NCBI GenBank assembly: GCA_014529385.2 | Contig: CM043960.1 | Coordinates: 117,870,043-117,934,042 of the forward strand | Direction: 5' to 3' | Source of the DNA: Adiantum capillus-veneris | Lineage: Eukaryota; Streptophyta; Polypodiopsida; Polypodiales; Pteridaceae | Length of the DNA: 64,000 nucleotides | Shown: one piece after another, positions 29,726-42,700 of the stretch | Layout of the letters: each line of letters starts with the position of its first letter | Numbering within the stretch: the stretch's first letter is position 1 | Program-made: the position numbers and the translations under genes | The notes under the pieces: generated by a model | What the model saw: the letters and a program-made list of their open reading frames with translations, nothing else | Told to the model about the DNA's origin: nothing | Databases searched by the model: none

Positions 29726-32700
29726 TGCATGAGGAAGATGATATGGACACTTTTCTTGCTGGTGTCAAGGATATCAATGAGCAACTTATTTCTGTAGGTG
29801 AAGTCATTTCAGACAGTTCCCTAGTGCAGACTGTTCTTGATGCCTTACCAGATTCTTACCAGACTTTTGCTAGTACTTGGAAACTTATGACCCAAGGAAA
29901 TCCTGAAGTTGTCAAGTTTGATGCATTATGCACATTGCTGTTGCAAGAGTCACTTTCCAAAAAAAACAGGACTAGGCAGTGTGTAGTGGAACATGCTTTT
30001 ATTGCTTCTCAAAGAAAGGGTGGTAACGACAATGCAACCACTTCTTATGGTTCTACTGTGAGTGGAAAAACTTATGTTCCTAATGCTTTTGCTGGCAACA
30101 ATTCGTCTGGGAATTCTGGTGATAAGGGCAAAAAGAAGATGTGTTGCCATTATTGTAAAGCTAATGATCACTTGATCAAGCAGTGTCCTAAGTCGAAGGC
30201 CAAATAGGCTAAGAAGAAAGATGGTGGTTCCACTACAAATATAACCAATGTTGAGTCTTCTGTGAAAGGAGACTGTGATGATGCCGTTGATGTAGAATGG
30301 GCTTTTAGTGCAGAGTGCACTTACAATCTTGCTGTCCATGATGCATGCATGTCAGTTGCTACAGATTCACATGTGTGGTATTTTGATAGTGGTGCTACAA
30401 AGCACATTACATCACATAGTGAATTGTTCACCTCTCTCGAGTCTGTCCCTCATGGGAATTCAGTCACTTGTGCCAACAATGCCTCTTATCCTATTCAGGG
30501 AGTTGAAAAGATTGTTGCTTACTGCTGCAAATGGCAGTTCTTTCACACTTGTTGATGCACTTTATGTACCTGGGATCAAGAAGAATCTTTTGTCTATATC
30601 TACAATTGCTAGACTTAGACTTGTAGTCAAATTTGTGGATGACAGATGTATAGTTCATGATCTCAGTTTTGGTGATAATTGTTGCATCTCGCCTTTTGTG
30701 CTGTGGGCTGTATAAGCTCACTTTGTATGACAAGTGTGGACAAAATTTTGCAAATGCAGTTGTAGATTCAAGGGCTATTTCAGATGCAAAACTGTGGCAT
30801 GCACGTTTTGGGCATTTGAATTTTGCCAGTTTGCTGCGTTTGCAGAAATCTGATATGATTGCTTTTTTGCCATCTCTTGAAGCACCTGTCAAACATGTTT
30901 GTGAAGGCTGTATTCTGGGTAAAATGAAATGTTCTAAGTTTCCAAAGGATGGTTCAGTTAGGTCCACATGTAGGTTGTAGCTTGTGCATAGTGATGTTTG
31001 TGGACCCATGCAAACTCTATCCTTGGGCAATCACCTGTACTTCGTGACTTTAATTGATGATTACTCCAGGCGTGTATGGGTATTTCCGCTTAAAGAGAAG
31101 TCCAAAGTTTTTATGTGCTTCAAACAATTTCTGGCTATGGCTGAAAATGCATCAAAATGTACTATGGGCACCCTCCGTTCCGATCGAGGGGGGAGTATAT
31201 GTCTCATTAATTTAATGCATTTTTGGCTAGTCATGGGATAAAACATCAATGTACAGTGCCTTATACACCTCAGCAAAATGGTGTTGCTGAGAAGAAAAAC
31301 AGGTCACTCACAAAAATGGCACGTTGTATGGTCAAAAGTCAAGCTTTGCCACATTCTTTTTGGCTCGAAGCCATCATGTGTGCCACTTATGTACTTAACA
31401 GGTGTCCTACGAAAGATTCACAGTCTATTACTCGATATGAAGTATGGCATGATAGAAAGACTTCTATTGGGCACATGAATGTTTTTGGTTGTTTGGCATA
31501 TGCTTTGGTGCCACAAACACAACACAAAAAATTGGATGATAAGGTTGTCAAATATATTTTTGTTGGTTATAGGGCTGAAAGCAAAGGTTATAGGTTGTAT
31601 CATCTGCAAACAAAGTGTATTCTAGTTTCACGGGATATAGTGTTTGTGGAAGATTCTGTTCCGCCCTTGCTATCATGTACTAGAGACAGTAATGTAAGCT
31701 CACAAGACATTTATGACACTTTGTTGCCTCTTTTCAGCGGTGGAAGTTTGAATGTAAATTCCAATGAGGCAAATGTATAGCCTATGGGGGTTTCCAAAAA
31801 TGTTACAGATTAGCCTATTACTGATGCAAATGTACATGATGTACTTGATGTACTTGATGTACTTGATGAGGAAAGGGCTGAAAATGAGCAGGCTAAAGGT
31901 ATACCAAAATGGCTGGTGCATACATTGCATGATAGTAAATTGGATGCACCTTTGTCTAGTGGTACTTGTTCAGGCTCTCATCATGCATCTTATGCATCAG
32001 ATTGTTATGCTTTGGCTGTGTCTAGCTTACATGATGTTGATGAACCTCTTTCTTTTCATGAAGCATAGAATTTAGAAAATTGGATTGCTGCCATGCAATC
32101 AAAATATGATGCACTTATAGAAAATGACACATGGACTTTATGTGATTTGCCTCCTGGAAAAAAAGCCATTGGTACAAAGTGGGTTTACAAGTTGAAACGC
32201 AAGCCGGATGGTGAGATTGGATCCCCATAAGGCTCGACTTGTTGCAAAGGGTTATGCACAACAGAAAGGAATATATTGTGAAGAAAATTTTGCTTCCACT
32301 TATCGTATGACTACTGTGCGTTTTCTATGTGCATTGGTAGATCATTTTGGTTGGGATGTACATCAATCAGACATTGTTACTGCTTTCTTGAATGGTGAAA
32401 TATTTGATGAAGTTTATGTAACGCAGCCTCGCGGTTTTGTCAAGAAAGGACAAGAGGACAAAGTGTGGAGATGTAAGAAGGCTTTGTATGGATTGAAGCA
32501 ATCTCCTCGTGCTTGGTATGAGAAAGCTGACACTCATTTGGTCAAACAAGCCTTTTGTAATAACAGTCCAACAGAAAGCACATTGTATGTAAAGCATGAG
32601 GGTGCTGTACTTCTCATTTGTGGTTCTTTATGTAGATGATTTGTTGATCACTGGACCAAATGAGAGACATATTGCTGAATTTAAGGCTAATTTGAATGCT

Positions 32701-33569
32701 ACTTTCAAGATGAAAGATTTGGGGCTATTGCATCATTACTTGGGCATACAATTTAAGCAGTGTGATGGTGGTATTGCCTTGTGTTAAAAAAGTTACATAG
32801 AGACATTGCTATGTAAGTTTGGACTTGAGGATTGCAAACTATTTCCACTTCCCTGGAAACGAGTTTAACATTGAGTCTTCATGATGATGGTGATCGTGCA
32901 GATGTCACTCTTTACCAAACTGCTGTTGGATGACTCATTTATGTATGTATTCAGTTTGTAGTCTCACAGGTCAGTAGATTTATGCATAGCCCAGGGTCTA
33001 AGCATTGGCAGGCTGTGAAGAGGATTTTCCGCTACCTTAGTGGAACTTTACATCTTGGCTTGTTTTATCCCAAGGGAGGATCATTGCTGCTAGACTTACA
33101 TGTTTTTTCGGACTCACATTGGGCTAGTTGTTTTGACATGCGAGTGTCCACAAGTGGCTTTTGTTTCATGCTTGGCAGTTCATGTATATCATGGTTGAGC
33201 AAGAAGCAACCTACTATGGCCACTTTTACTTGTGAGGCTGAGTACAGGGCAGTCTTCACAGCTACAATTGAGTGTGTATGGTTCAGCCGCCTTATGGCTG
33301 ATTTGAGTGTTGGATAGGACACTTCCAATGCTATCTACACTGACAGTCAAAGCGCATTGGTAGTTGCAAGGAACCCATTTTTTCATGCTGGCACAAAGCA
33401 CATTGAGGTGCATTACCACTATGTCAGGGAGAGGCTCTCAGCAGGAGAGATCAGCTTGGCTTATGTGCCAACAGAGGACAACCTTGCAGATCTTTTCACA
33501 AAGGCATTGTCTCGTGAGAATCTCGAAGCTTTCCGCAAAGCTTTGGGCTTACTCCCCTTTATGGACTGA
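29726..33569 (+). pseudogene. gag-pol: copia C2 gag-pol remainder (decayed)
   Basis: Gag continues HEEDDMDTFLAGVKDINEQL, with zinc knuckle CHYCKANDHLIKQC (about 30145) followed by an in-frame TAG. The protease motif WYFDSGATKHITS is at about 30380. Integrase (30984-31780) contains DRGG with a frameshift right after it. RT retains YGLKQSPRAWYEKA (about 32490) and YVDDLLITG split by a frameshift near 32625. RNase H ends ...ALGLLPFMD at 33569. Many stops and shifts. Confidence 0.88.
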
Positions 33570-33643
33570 TCATGTTCTCAAGGCATGGCACTTCCCTTTA
33601 CTCATGTGCCAGCTCACGTTTACTGCATCACGCTAGGGGGATT

Positions 33644-33869
33644 TGTTACCATATACATGTGGTAGTGATGTGTGTGAACACACTAGGACCGCTGGGGCAT
33701 TTTTTCCCTCTTTAGGAGTTTTTTCCCCCGTCCATTGTATAGACGCCAATCACTCTAGGGCTATCTATCTTTCCGTTTCACACTAAGTAACACACTCTGT
33801 ATTGTGTGCTTTGAGCTTCCTTCGTCTTCTCCAAGTCGTGTGCATTTCTCTGCAACCCTAATTCCAATA
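33644..33869 (+). repeat. 3' LTR of copia C2
   Basis: TGTTACCATATACATG to AATTCCAATA, 226 bp, with the final CA changed to TA. Preceded by a GGGGGATT purine tract. Confidence 0.9.
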
Positions 33870-33970
33870 GTTGCCTAGAGACTTTCCTAAATGCTGACTA
33901 GAATTATATTATAGAATGCAAGAAAAGTCCAGCCATGTGAGATTGTGAAAATGAAATGTGAAATAAAAAG
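33870..33970. other. Spacer between copia C2 and C3, partial copy of the flank repeat
   Basis: The stretch ending GAAATGTGAAATAAAAAG resembles part of the flank sequence right of C3 (around 39340-39380) and right of C4. No gene is seen. Confidence 0.5.
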
Positions 33971-34197
33971 TGTTGGAATTAGGGTTGCAGAGATACGCAC
34001 ACAGCTTGAAGAAGATGAAGAAAGCTCAAGGCACACAACAAAGAGTGTGTTACTTAGTGTGCAATGGAAATATGGATAGCCCTAGAGTGATGGGTGTATA
34101 TACAATACTCGAGGGAAAAAAACTCCTAAAGAGGGAAAAAATTCCCCGGCGGTCCTAGTGTGTTCACACACATCACTACCACATGTATATGGTAACA
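33971..34197 (-). repeat. 3' LTR of copia C3
   Basis: TGTTGGAATTAGGG to TATGGTAACA on the plus strand, 227 bp. Confidence 0.92.
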
Positions 34198-34272
34198 AAT
34201 CCCCCCTGGAGTGATGCGGTGAATGAGAACTGGCACATGCGTAAAGGGAAGTGCCATGCCCTGAGGATATGA

Positions 34273-37200
34273 TCAGTCCACAAAGGGGAGTATGCCCAAA
34301 GCTTTGCGGAAAGCTTCAAGCTTCTCATGAGACAATGCCTTTGTGAAAAGATCTGCAAGGTTGTCTTGTGTTGGCACATAAGCCAAGCTTATCTCTCCTA
34401 CTGAGAGCCTCTCCATGACATAGTGGTAATGCACCTCAATGTGCTTTGTGCGAGCATGAAAAACTGGGTTCCTTGCAAGTGCAAATGCGCTCTGACTGTC
34501 AGTGTAGATAGTGTTGGCAGTGTCCTGTCCAACACCCAAATCAGCCATAAGGCATCTGAGCCATACACACTCAACCTTAGCTGTGAAGACTACCCTGTAC
34601 TCAGCCTCACAACTCGAAGTGGCCACAGTAGGTTGCTTCTTGCTCAACCATGATATACATGAACTGCCAAGCATGAAACAGAAACCACTTGTGGACACTC
34701 GCGTGTCAAAACAACCAACCCAATCTGAGTGCGAAAAAGCATGTAAGTCTCGTAGCAATGATCCCCCCTTCGGATAGAACAAGCCAAGATGTAAAGTTAC
34801 ACTAAGGTTGCGGAAAATCCTCTTGACGGCCTGCCAATGCTTAGACCCTGGGCTATGCATAAATTTGTTGACTTGTGAGACTGCAAACTGAATATCCGGC
34901 CTCATGTTGCATACATAAATGAGGCAGCCAACAATAGTTTGGTAAAGAGTGACATTAGCTAGATCGCCAGCATCATGTAGAATCAACTTCAAACCTGTTT
35001 CCATGGGAGTGGCAATAGGTTTGCAATCCTCAAGTCCAAAATTATATAGCAATGTCTCTATGTAACTTTTCTGACACAAGGCAATACCACCATCACACTG
35101 CTTATACTGTATACCCATGTAATGATGCAAAAGCCCCAAATCTTTCATCTTGAAAGTAGCATTCAAATTAGCCTTAAATTCAGTAATATGTCTCTCATTT
35201 GGTCCAATGATCAACAAATCATCTACATAAAGAACCACAAATGAGAAGTATAGCACCCTCATGCTTTACATACAATGTGCTTTCTGCTGGACTGTTATTA
35301 CAAAAGGCTCGTTTGACCAAATGAGTGTCAGCTTTCTCATACCAAGCACGAGGAGATTGCTTCAACCCATACGAAGCCTTCTTACATCTGCACACTTTGT
35401 CCTTTTGTCCTTTCTTGACAAGACCGCGAGGCTGCGTTAAATAAACTTCCTCAAATATTCCACCATTCAAGAAAGCAGTAACAATGTCTGATTGATGTAC
35501 ATCCCAACCAAAATGAGCTGCCAATGCACATAGAAAACGCACAGTAGTCATACGACAAGTGGAAGCAAAAGTTTCTTCATAATATATTCCTTTCTATTGT
35601 GCATAACCCTTTGCAACAAGTCGAGCCTTATAGGGATCCAATCTCACCATCCGACTTGCGTTTCAACTTGTAAACCCACTTTGTACCAATGGCTTTTTTG
35701 CCAGGAGGCAAATCACATAAAGTCCATGTGTCATTTTCTATACGTGCATCATATTTTGATTGCATGGCAGCAATCCAATTTTTTGAATTCTATGCTTCAT
35801 GAAAAGACAGAGGTTCCTCAACATCATGTAAGCTAGACACAACCAAAGCATAACAATCTAATGCATAAGATGCATGATGAGAGCCTGAACAAGTACCACT
35901 AGACAAAGGTGCATCAATTTACCATCACGCAATGTATGCACCAGCCATTTTGGTATACCTCAAGGCTGCTCATTTTTAGCCCTTTCCTCATCAACTACAT
36001 CATGTACATCTGCATCAGTAATAGGCTGATCTGTAACAATTTCAGAAACCCCCATAGGCTGTACATTTGCCTCATTGGAACTTACAATCATATTTTCACC
36101 ACTGAAAAGAGGCAACAAAGTGTCATAAATTTCCTGTGAGCTTACATTACTGTCTCTAGTACATGACAGCAAGGGCTGAACAAAATCTTCCACAAACACT
36201 ATATCTCGTGAAACAAAAATACTTTTTGTTTGCGGATGATACAACCTGTAACCTTTGCTTTCAACACTATAACCAAGAAAACAACATTTGACAGCCTTAT
36301 CATCCAATTTTCTACGCTGTGTTTGTGGCACCAAAGCATATGCCAAACAACCAAAAACATGCAGGTGCTCAATAGAAGGCTTTTTATCATGCCATGCTTC
36401 ATATGGAGTAATAGACTGCAATGCTTTTGTAGGACACCTGTTTAGTACATAAGTGGCACACATGATGGCCTCAAGCCAAAAAGAATGCAGCAAAGCTCGA
36501 CTTTTGACCATACATCGTGCCATTTCCGTAAGTGACCTCTTTTTCCTCTCAGCAACACCATTTTGCTGAGGTGTATAAGGCACTGTACATTGGTGTTTTA
36601 TCCCACGACTAGCGAGAAATGCATTGAATTCATGAGACATATACTCTCCCCCCCGATCGGAACGGAGGGTGCCCATAGTACATTTTGAGACATTTTCAGC
36701 CATAGCCAAAAATTATTTGAAGCACATAAAACTTCGGACTTCTCTTTAAGCGGACATACCCATGCATGCCTGGAGTAATCATCAATGAAAGTCACGAAGT
36801 AAAGGTAATTGCCCAAGGACGGAGTTTGCATAGGCCCACAAACATCACTATGCACAAGCTGCAACCTGCATGTGGCCTAAACTGAACCATCCTTTGGAAA
36901 CTTAGAATGCTGCATCTTACCCAAAATACAGCCTTCACAAACATGTTTGACAGTTGCTTCAACAGGCGGCAAAGAAGCAACCATATCAGATTTCTGCAAA
37001 ACACAACAAATTGGCAAAATTCAGATGACCAAAACGTGCATGCCAAAGTTTTGCATCTGAAATAGCCCTTGAATCTGCAACTGCATTTGCAAAATTTTGT
37101 CCACAGTTGTCATACAAAGTGAGCTTATACAGCCCACGACACAAAAGCCCAGATGCAATGATTTCATCACCAAAATCGAGATCATGAACTGTTCATCTGT

Positions 37201-38560
37201 CATCCACAAATTTGACTACAAGTCAAAGTCTAGCAAGTGAAGATACAGACAAAAGATTCTTCTTGATCCCACGTACATAAAGTGCAGCAACAAGTGTGAA
37301 AGAACTGCCATTAGCAGCAATAAGAAAAATCTTTCCAACTCCCTGAACCGGATAAGAGGCATTGCTGGCACAAGTGACTGAATTCCCATGAGGGACAGAC
37401 TTGAGAGAGGTAAACAATTCACGATGTGAGGTAATGTGATTTGTAGCACCACTGTCGACATACCACACATGTGAATCTGCAGCAGCTGAAAAGCATGGAT
37501 CATGGACAACAGGATTGTAAGTGCACTCTGTGCTAAAAGCCCATTCTGCATCAACATCAGCAACACAGTCTCCTTTCACAAAAGACTCAACAATGGCTGC
37601 ATTTGTAGTGGAACCAGCATTTGCAGTGGAACCACCCACTTTCTTCTTAGCCTCTTTGGCCTTGAACTTAGGAAACTGCTTGATCAAGTGATCATTAGCT
37701 TTACAATAATGGCAACAAATCTTCTTTTTGCGCTTATTACCAGAATTTCCAGACGAATTGCTGCCAGCAGAAGCATTACGAAAAGAAGTTTCGCTACTCG
37801 TAGCAGAACCATAAGAAGTGGCCACATTGCTATTACCACCCTTTGTTTGAGAAGCAATAAAAGCCTGTTCAACGAAACGCTGTCTAGTCCTGTTTTTTCT
37901 ACAAAGTGACTCTTGCAACGGCAATGTGCATAATGCATCAAACTTGACAACTTCTGGATTTCCTTGGGTCATAAGTCTTCAAGTACTAGCAAAAGTCTGG
38001 TAAGAATTTGGTAAGGCATCAAGAACAGTCTGCACTAGGGAACTGTCTGAAATGACTTCACCTGCTGCAGAGAGTTACTCATTGATATCCTTGACACCAG
38101 CAAGAAAAGTGTCCATATCATCTTCCTCATGCATAATCTTTGACTCCAGCTCTTTACGCAGCAAAGCAATTTTAGCCTCATTGCGGCTTGCATAAAGACC
38201 TGCTAGAATATCCCAAGCCTGTTTTACAAATTTTGTTGAACGAATGTGAGGAACAATGGTGTGCTTTACAAACAACGCAATCAATGCATGAGCTGGAGCA
38301 TCCTTTACATCCCAATGAGCTTGTTCTACCGTAGGCAAAACAACTCTAATAGCAGCAATCCTTGCAGCAAGACCTGCAACATCCTCAACATCGCCTACAT
38401 CCTCAAAACCAGGATGTACATCAATGCCCCACAAAATATTCCAGACGCCCTTTGACTCAAGAACATGTTGCATCATATAAGCCCACATAGGGTAATTGTC
38501 CCCTTCCAACATGTTCTCAGTAGCAAACATCTTGAAGACATCTGTGTTGTTGTCAGCCAT
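34273..38560 (-). pseudogene. gag-pol: copia C3 gag-pol polyprotein (decayed)
   Basis: Start ATG at 38560 (MADNNTDVFKMFA), zinc knuckle CHYCKANDHLIKQF with the last Cys changed to Phe (about 37700), protease WYVDSGATNHITS, integrase (36864-35960) with [16 protein letters not shown] and QQNGVAERKKRS, RT with YGLKQSPRAWYEKA and YVDDLLIIG, and an almost intact RT-RNase H block (35262-34273) ending ALGILPFVD. Broken by several frameshifts. Confidence 0.88.
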
Positions 38561-38922
38561 GGTAAATGCTGCACTTGATGTGAAAACTGCCCGAAAATAG
38601 GAGAAACGGAGGGGGAACAACACGTGCTATATAGCACAAACCGTAGAATACTGTAAGGTACCTGTTATGCAGAAAACGACACTGACAATAATTCTACACA
38701 AAATGACAAGATTGCTTGTGGAGACCTTCCTGTAATGGAAACGGAGGCCGAAATGAGCCTGAATCAGAAATCTGAGCAGACTAAGCTCAACGAGCTTACT
38801 CGAAATATTTGTCGACCTGTAAACGCTCGCCAGACCTCACTGTAATTGGAGAAAGTGAGCAGGCGTGTGTTGGAGTAGATGGCGACTAAGCCTGGGAGGA
38901 TGTAACCTGCTCTGATACCAAT

Positions 38923-39148
38923 TGTTGGAATTAGGGTTAGAGAGAAACGCACACAGCTTGGAGAGGACGATGGAAGCTCAAGGCACACAATAGAGAGTGT
39001 GCTACTTAGTGTGCAATGGAAAGATGGATAGCCCTAGATTGATGGGTGTATATACTATGCTCGGGGGAAAAAACCTCCTAAAGAGGGAAAAATGCCCCAG
39101 CGGTCCCAGTGTGTTCACACACATCACTACCACATGTATATGGTAACA
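38923..39148 (-). repeat. 5' LTR of copia C3
   Basis: 226 bp, followed by the AAAAG duplication. Left of it lies TGATACCA, the reverse of the primer site. Confidence 0.92.
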
Positions 39149-39219
39149 AAAAGAACTCATCAATATATATATATATGTATATATATGTGTGTGTGTGTAA
39201 ATATAAATATAAATAAATC

Positions 39220-39261
<42 letters not shown>

Positions 39262-39704
39262 ATCTATAGAATTTACTAGAATTATGCAAGGTGAAGCTTC
39301 ACTTTAACATTCTAAAACAAAAAAATGAAAGGAAAGTCGAGACATGTCAAGATGTGAAATGAAATATGAAATAAAAAGATCCATTTACTATTTTAAAATT
39401 GACATAACGTTTAAGGTAAATCTCAATTATCACTGAAAACATTGAAAGTATGCCTAACCCAACTCTTCTCTAAGGCTTCTTTTAGAAAGCCAAAAAGCTT
39501 TCTCTACCACCCCCTATGGCCTTCTTGCCCAATTACATGGTGTGAGACTTGAGTTTTATTTGAAATAAGTCAACAATCAAAGTTAATTTGATTGTGACCA
39601 TTGGATGGTAATAGCTTTGCACGTTTTGTCTACCACCCTCCTATGGCCTCCTTGACCAAAAATAACAAGTCCATGCTTTCCTCCTCAAATATTTGAGCTT
39701 TATT
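39149..39704. repeat. Flank repeat, copy A (right of copia C3)
   Basis: Begins with AT- and GT-rich microsatellites (ATATAT, GTGTGT) and continues with GAATTACTAGAATTATGCAAGG to TTTGAGCTTTATT. It matches 45092-45651 along its whole length. No coding potential. The match stops abruptly at about 39704. Confidence 0.88.
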
Positions 39705-42700
39705 CTAACATAAAGAGGTAAGAAAGCGTGCCAAAGGACTCTAAATTTAGGAAGATAAAAAGTGATGAGACGTTGAAGGACCATATAGTAGAAAGGGATA
39801 ATGAGGGGATGAAGGGATAATTAAGGTAAAGAGGGTGGGACACCAAATGTGTTTCGCTCATAATGAGCTCATCAGTGGTGTGGGTTTAGATACAAATGGA
39901 GGGGGTAGCGAGGTTTTATAGAGGGGCAATTTGAGGTGGGATGCTTTTTTTGGGGGAAAAAGGAAGTTAATGGCAATGTACTCAAGTACATAGGGAAAGA
40001 GTTAGGGTAGAAGGGGTGGTACTTGTTTTAATGGTGAGAGGTAGACAAGTTGTACCACAAGAAAGAGTTTAATTTCTCTGTAGAGGATGGTGAGGGTGTG
40101 ATTTGATGCCAAAAAATTAAGGGGGGGGGGGGGGTGATTTGATGCCAAAAATTGCAGGGGGGAGAATCTGTTTACATTTGAGCCAATAAGAAAAATATGT
40201 ATTTGGTAAGAGAGGCTTTTGCAAGAGATGTAAAGGGAAGAAGACAGGGGATCATTGGATACGAGTTAATGGGGGTATGCCAAAACTTTGGGGAGGATAG
40301 AGAGATATACTAGGGAGGGGAAAGAAATTTGTGTGGATTTGATGGAGAAAGGAAAAATTAGGTGGGAAGAAGTTAAGAGATAGCATGGAAGATATGTACC
40401 AACCACTACTACCCCTATGAGCAAAACCATCATAGAGAGCCGCTACATCATAGGTTAGGGTGTTCCTGGGGGAGGTGTAAGGCATGCACAAGAAGTTTAT
40501 GGATGTTGGGCCCCAAGATCCAACAAATGGTGGGTCTAGGTAGGTGTGAGAGTGTGGGGTTGCACTGGCAAGCCCGAGTAATGGGGTTACTGATACAGCG
40601 AGAGGGTGATAACCATCTTGTGGAAGGCGTAAAAGGTAGCTTGAAGGTTATGGGGGGTGTTTTCTTAAGTCAGAGTGATGGTTCCAAGAGAGAGGTACGG
40701 TTCTCATAGGTGACTTTGTTGAACACATTATGCAAAAACCCTTGTGGGTAGCCTTTTGTCCTAAGGCGTTTGTAGAAGAGGCTGTGGATAATGAGGAAGC
40801 CATCCAAGGAGCTTTCTCTAATGATATATCTTTTGAGTTCATTGATGATGAAGGCCACTTTTTGATGCGTAGGGTGCCAAGAGATCCAAGGGATGTAGTT
40901 ATAAGTGTTAAAGGGTTTTTGGTGGCAATGGGAGTCCAATAGGCTTGAGGAGGCAAACTTGGTACCTTCATAAAATTCTATGTCGAGGATAGTGGCGTGG
41001 TTGGGAGAGATGTGGCTTGAGATTCTAATGTGTTCTTGATGCGGTTTCCCATAATCATTCAAAAGAGAGGCGAGGGAAGTCAAAGAGCCAACCCATAATC
41101 CAAAGGCATCATCTACATAGCGCTTGAAGTAAAGAAGGTTGGGATTGTGTAAAAGAGAGGAATAGGCTTCCAAATGGGATAGAAAAAGACATGCATACAC
41201 TACAGCAAAATTGGAACCCATAGCCATGCCCTTAACTTGCTTCCAAAACTTTCCTTTGAAGGTAATGTAATGGTGCGATAAGAGGAGAGCCGCAAGAGAG
41301 AGGATAAAGTGAGTTTTAGGAGGGTCAAAATGGGTAGCTATGGAGTCTTTGAGGGCTAAGTGTCCGGTTGATTGGGATACTGGGATATAGGGCCTCAACA
41401 TCAAAAGTGAAAAGGAGGGTATTGGGTGGGAGGGGGAGATTGTTAAGGTCTTGGATGAGGGTGAGAGAGTTTTTAAGATTTTGCTTATAAGTGAGGAGGA
41501 TAGGGAAAAGTTCAAAGTGAAGCCATATGGAGGCTTTTTCAACAATATAGCCTTTGTAGGAGCAAATAGGCCGTGTGACAAGGGAGGGTTTGTGGAGTTT
41601 TGGGATGAAGTAGATGGGGCATGGTTTAAGCTACTTGTCAAGGGCGAGAGGATGAAGTTACGATCTAATGTTGGTAATGCCGAAAATTGGATGGAAAGGG
41701 AGGAGAGGAGGGAGGCAATAAAGGGAAAGGGGATGGTAGAGCAAGGCTCATAAGTGGAGGTATCATTGAGGTGGGTGAGGGTATTACTTTCATACCAATC
41801 CAAAGGTAATATGGCCAAGCCTAAGTTCTTGTCCGTGGGTTTTATCACAATTGAAGGGTACAATTTGAGGATACATAAGGCTTGTGCGACAAAACAGGGA
41901 GGCTTTGAAGGTGGGAAGAAATTAGAGTAGAGAAGGCGGCTAAGGTTATGAAGGTTATTGTGTAAGATTAGATTGAGAGCGAGGTTTTCCAAGGGGGGTT
42001 TCCAAAAAGGATTTGGTATCTTGAAAGGGGAAGGTAGTGGGGTTGGATGATTCTTGAAAAAAAGTTTTAGGTTGAGAATTCTTGCCATGACACCATGTGC
42101 ATTAAGAAGTGAAGAGGGTGAAGTATTAGGAGGGGGGGGGGGATGTATTTTAAACCTAAAGCTAGGCACCACTTTTCCGGGAGAGAGAGTATCTTAGGCA
42201 TAAGGTTGTGCAATTTAAAATTAGAAACCCCATTATCAAATGAGAAGGCTTTAAGATTACCAAAGAGGAGAAGCTTGTATCCATGAGGGTTTGTAAGGGG
42301 TAGCCAAAACTTTCTTCTCACTCGTCCTTTGAAGGTTGGGAGCTCGAGGTATTCTTTGTCAAAAGGTATTGTAGAGGCGGTGTTGGAGATCCAAAGATTA
42401 GGGAGGAGGGGGGGCTTGGAGAAGGAAAGATGTACCCATGTAGTGGGGTGCTGTAGCCCTAGTCCCTCCTCCATTCACTTTTCCCGAGTGCTTTGAATTG
42501 TAGTGGGAGGTGTGATTTCTATCTTGAGGGAGGAGGAGGGAACCGGCGGTAGAGCAGGGCGAGAAGTGGTAGGGTGTTGGGGGCTACAAGGTTTAAGAGG
42601 GTAGGTAGTAGGCTGATAGGTGTGTTGAGTTTGTGGATGTAGTTGGGTTTTTTCTTGTAAGGAGGAGAGTCTTTGTGGGGAGATTCTAAAGGTCGTTTAA

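Larger units (their letters stand above)
29726..33869 (+). mobile_element. Copia element C2, right (3') part
   Basis: Continues the copia copy of 1-615 from the exact base where it broke, through gag, protease, integrase, RT and RNase H, to the 3' LTR. Right flank is GTTGC; the left flank is outside the window, so the target duplication cannot be checked. Confidence 0.92.
33971..39148 (-). mobile_element. Copia element C3, full length
   Basis: Complete minus-strand copy of the same family: 3' LTR 33971-34197, 5' LTR 38923-39148, tRNA-iMet primer site reading TGGTATCAGAGC next to the 5' LTR. A perfect 5-bp duplication AAAAG flanks it (33966-33970 and 39149-39153). The two LTRs differ at roughly one base in ten to twelve by eye, so C3 is considerably older than C1. 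Confidence 0.93.

Noticed and set aside
38923-38950. Telomere-like TTAGGGTTAG next to the Penelope region
   Set aside because: It is part of the normal copia LTR end (CTAACCCTAATTCCAACA reversed) and occurs once, not as an array.
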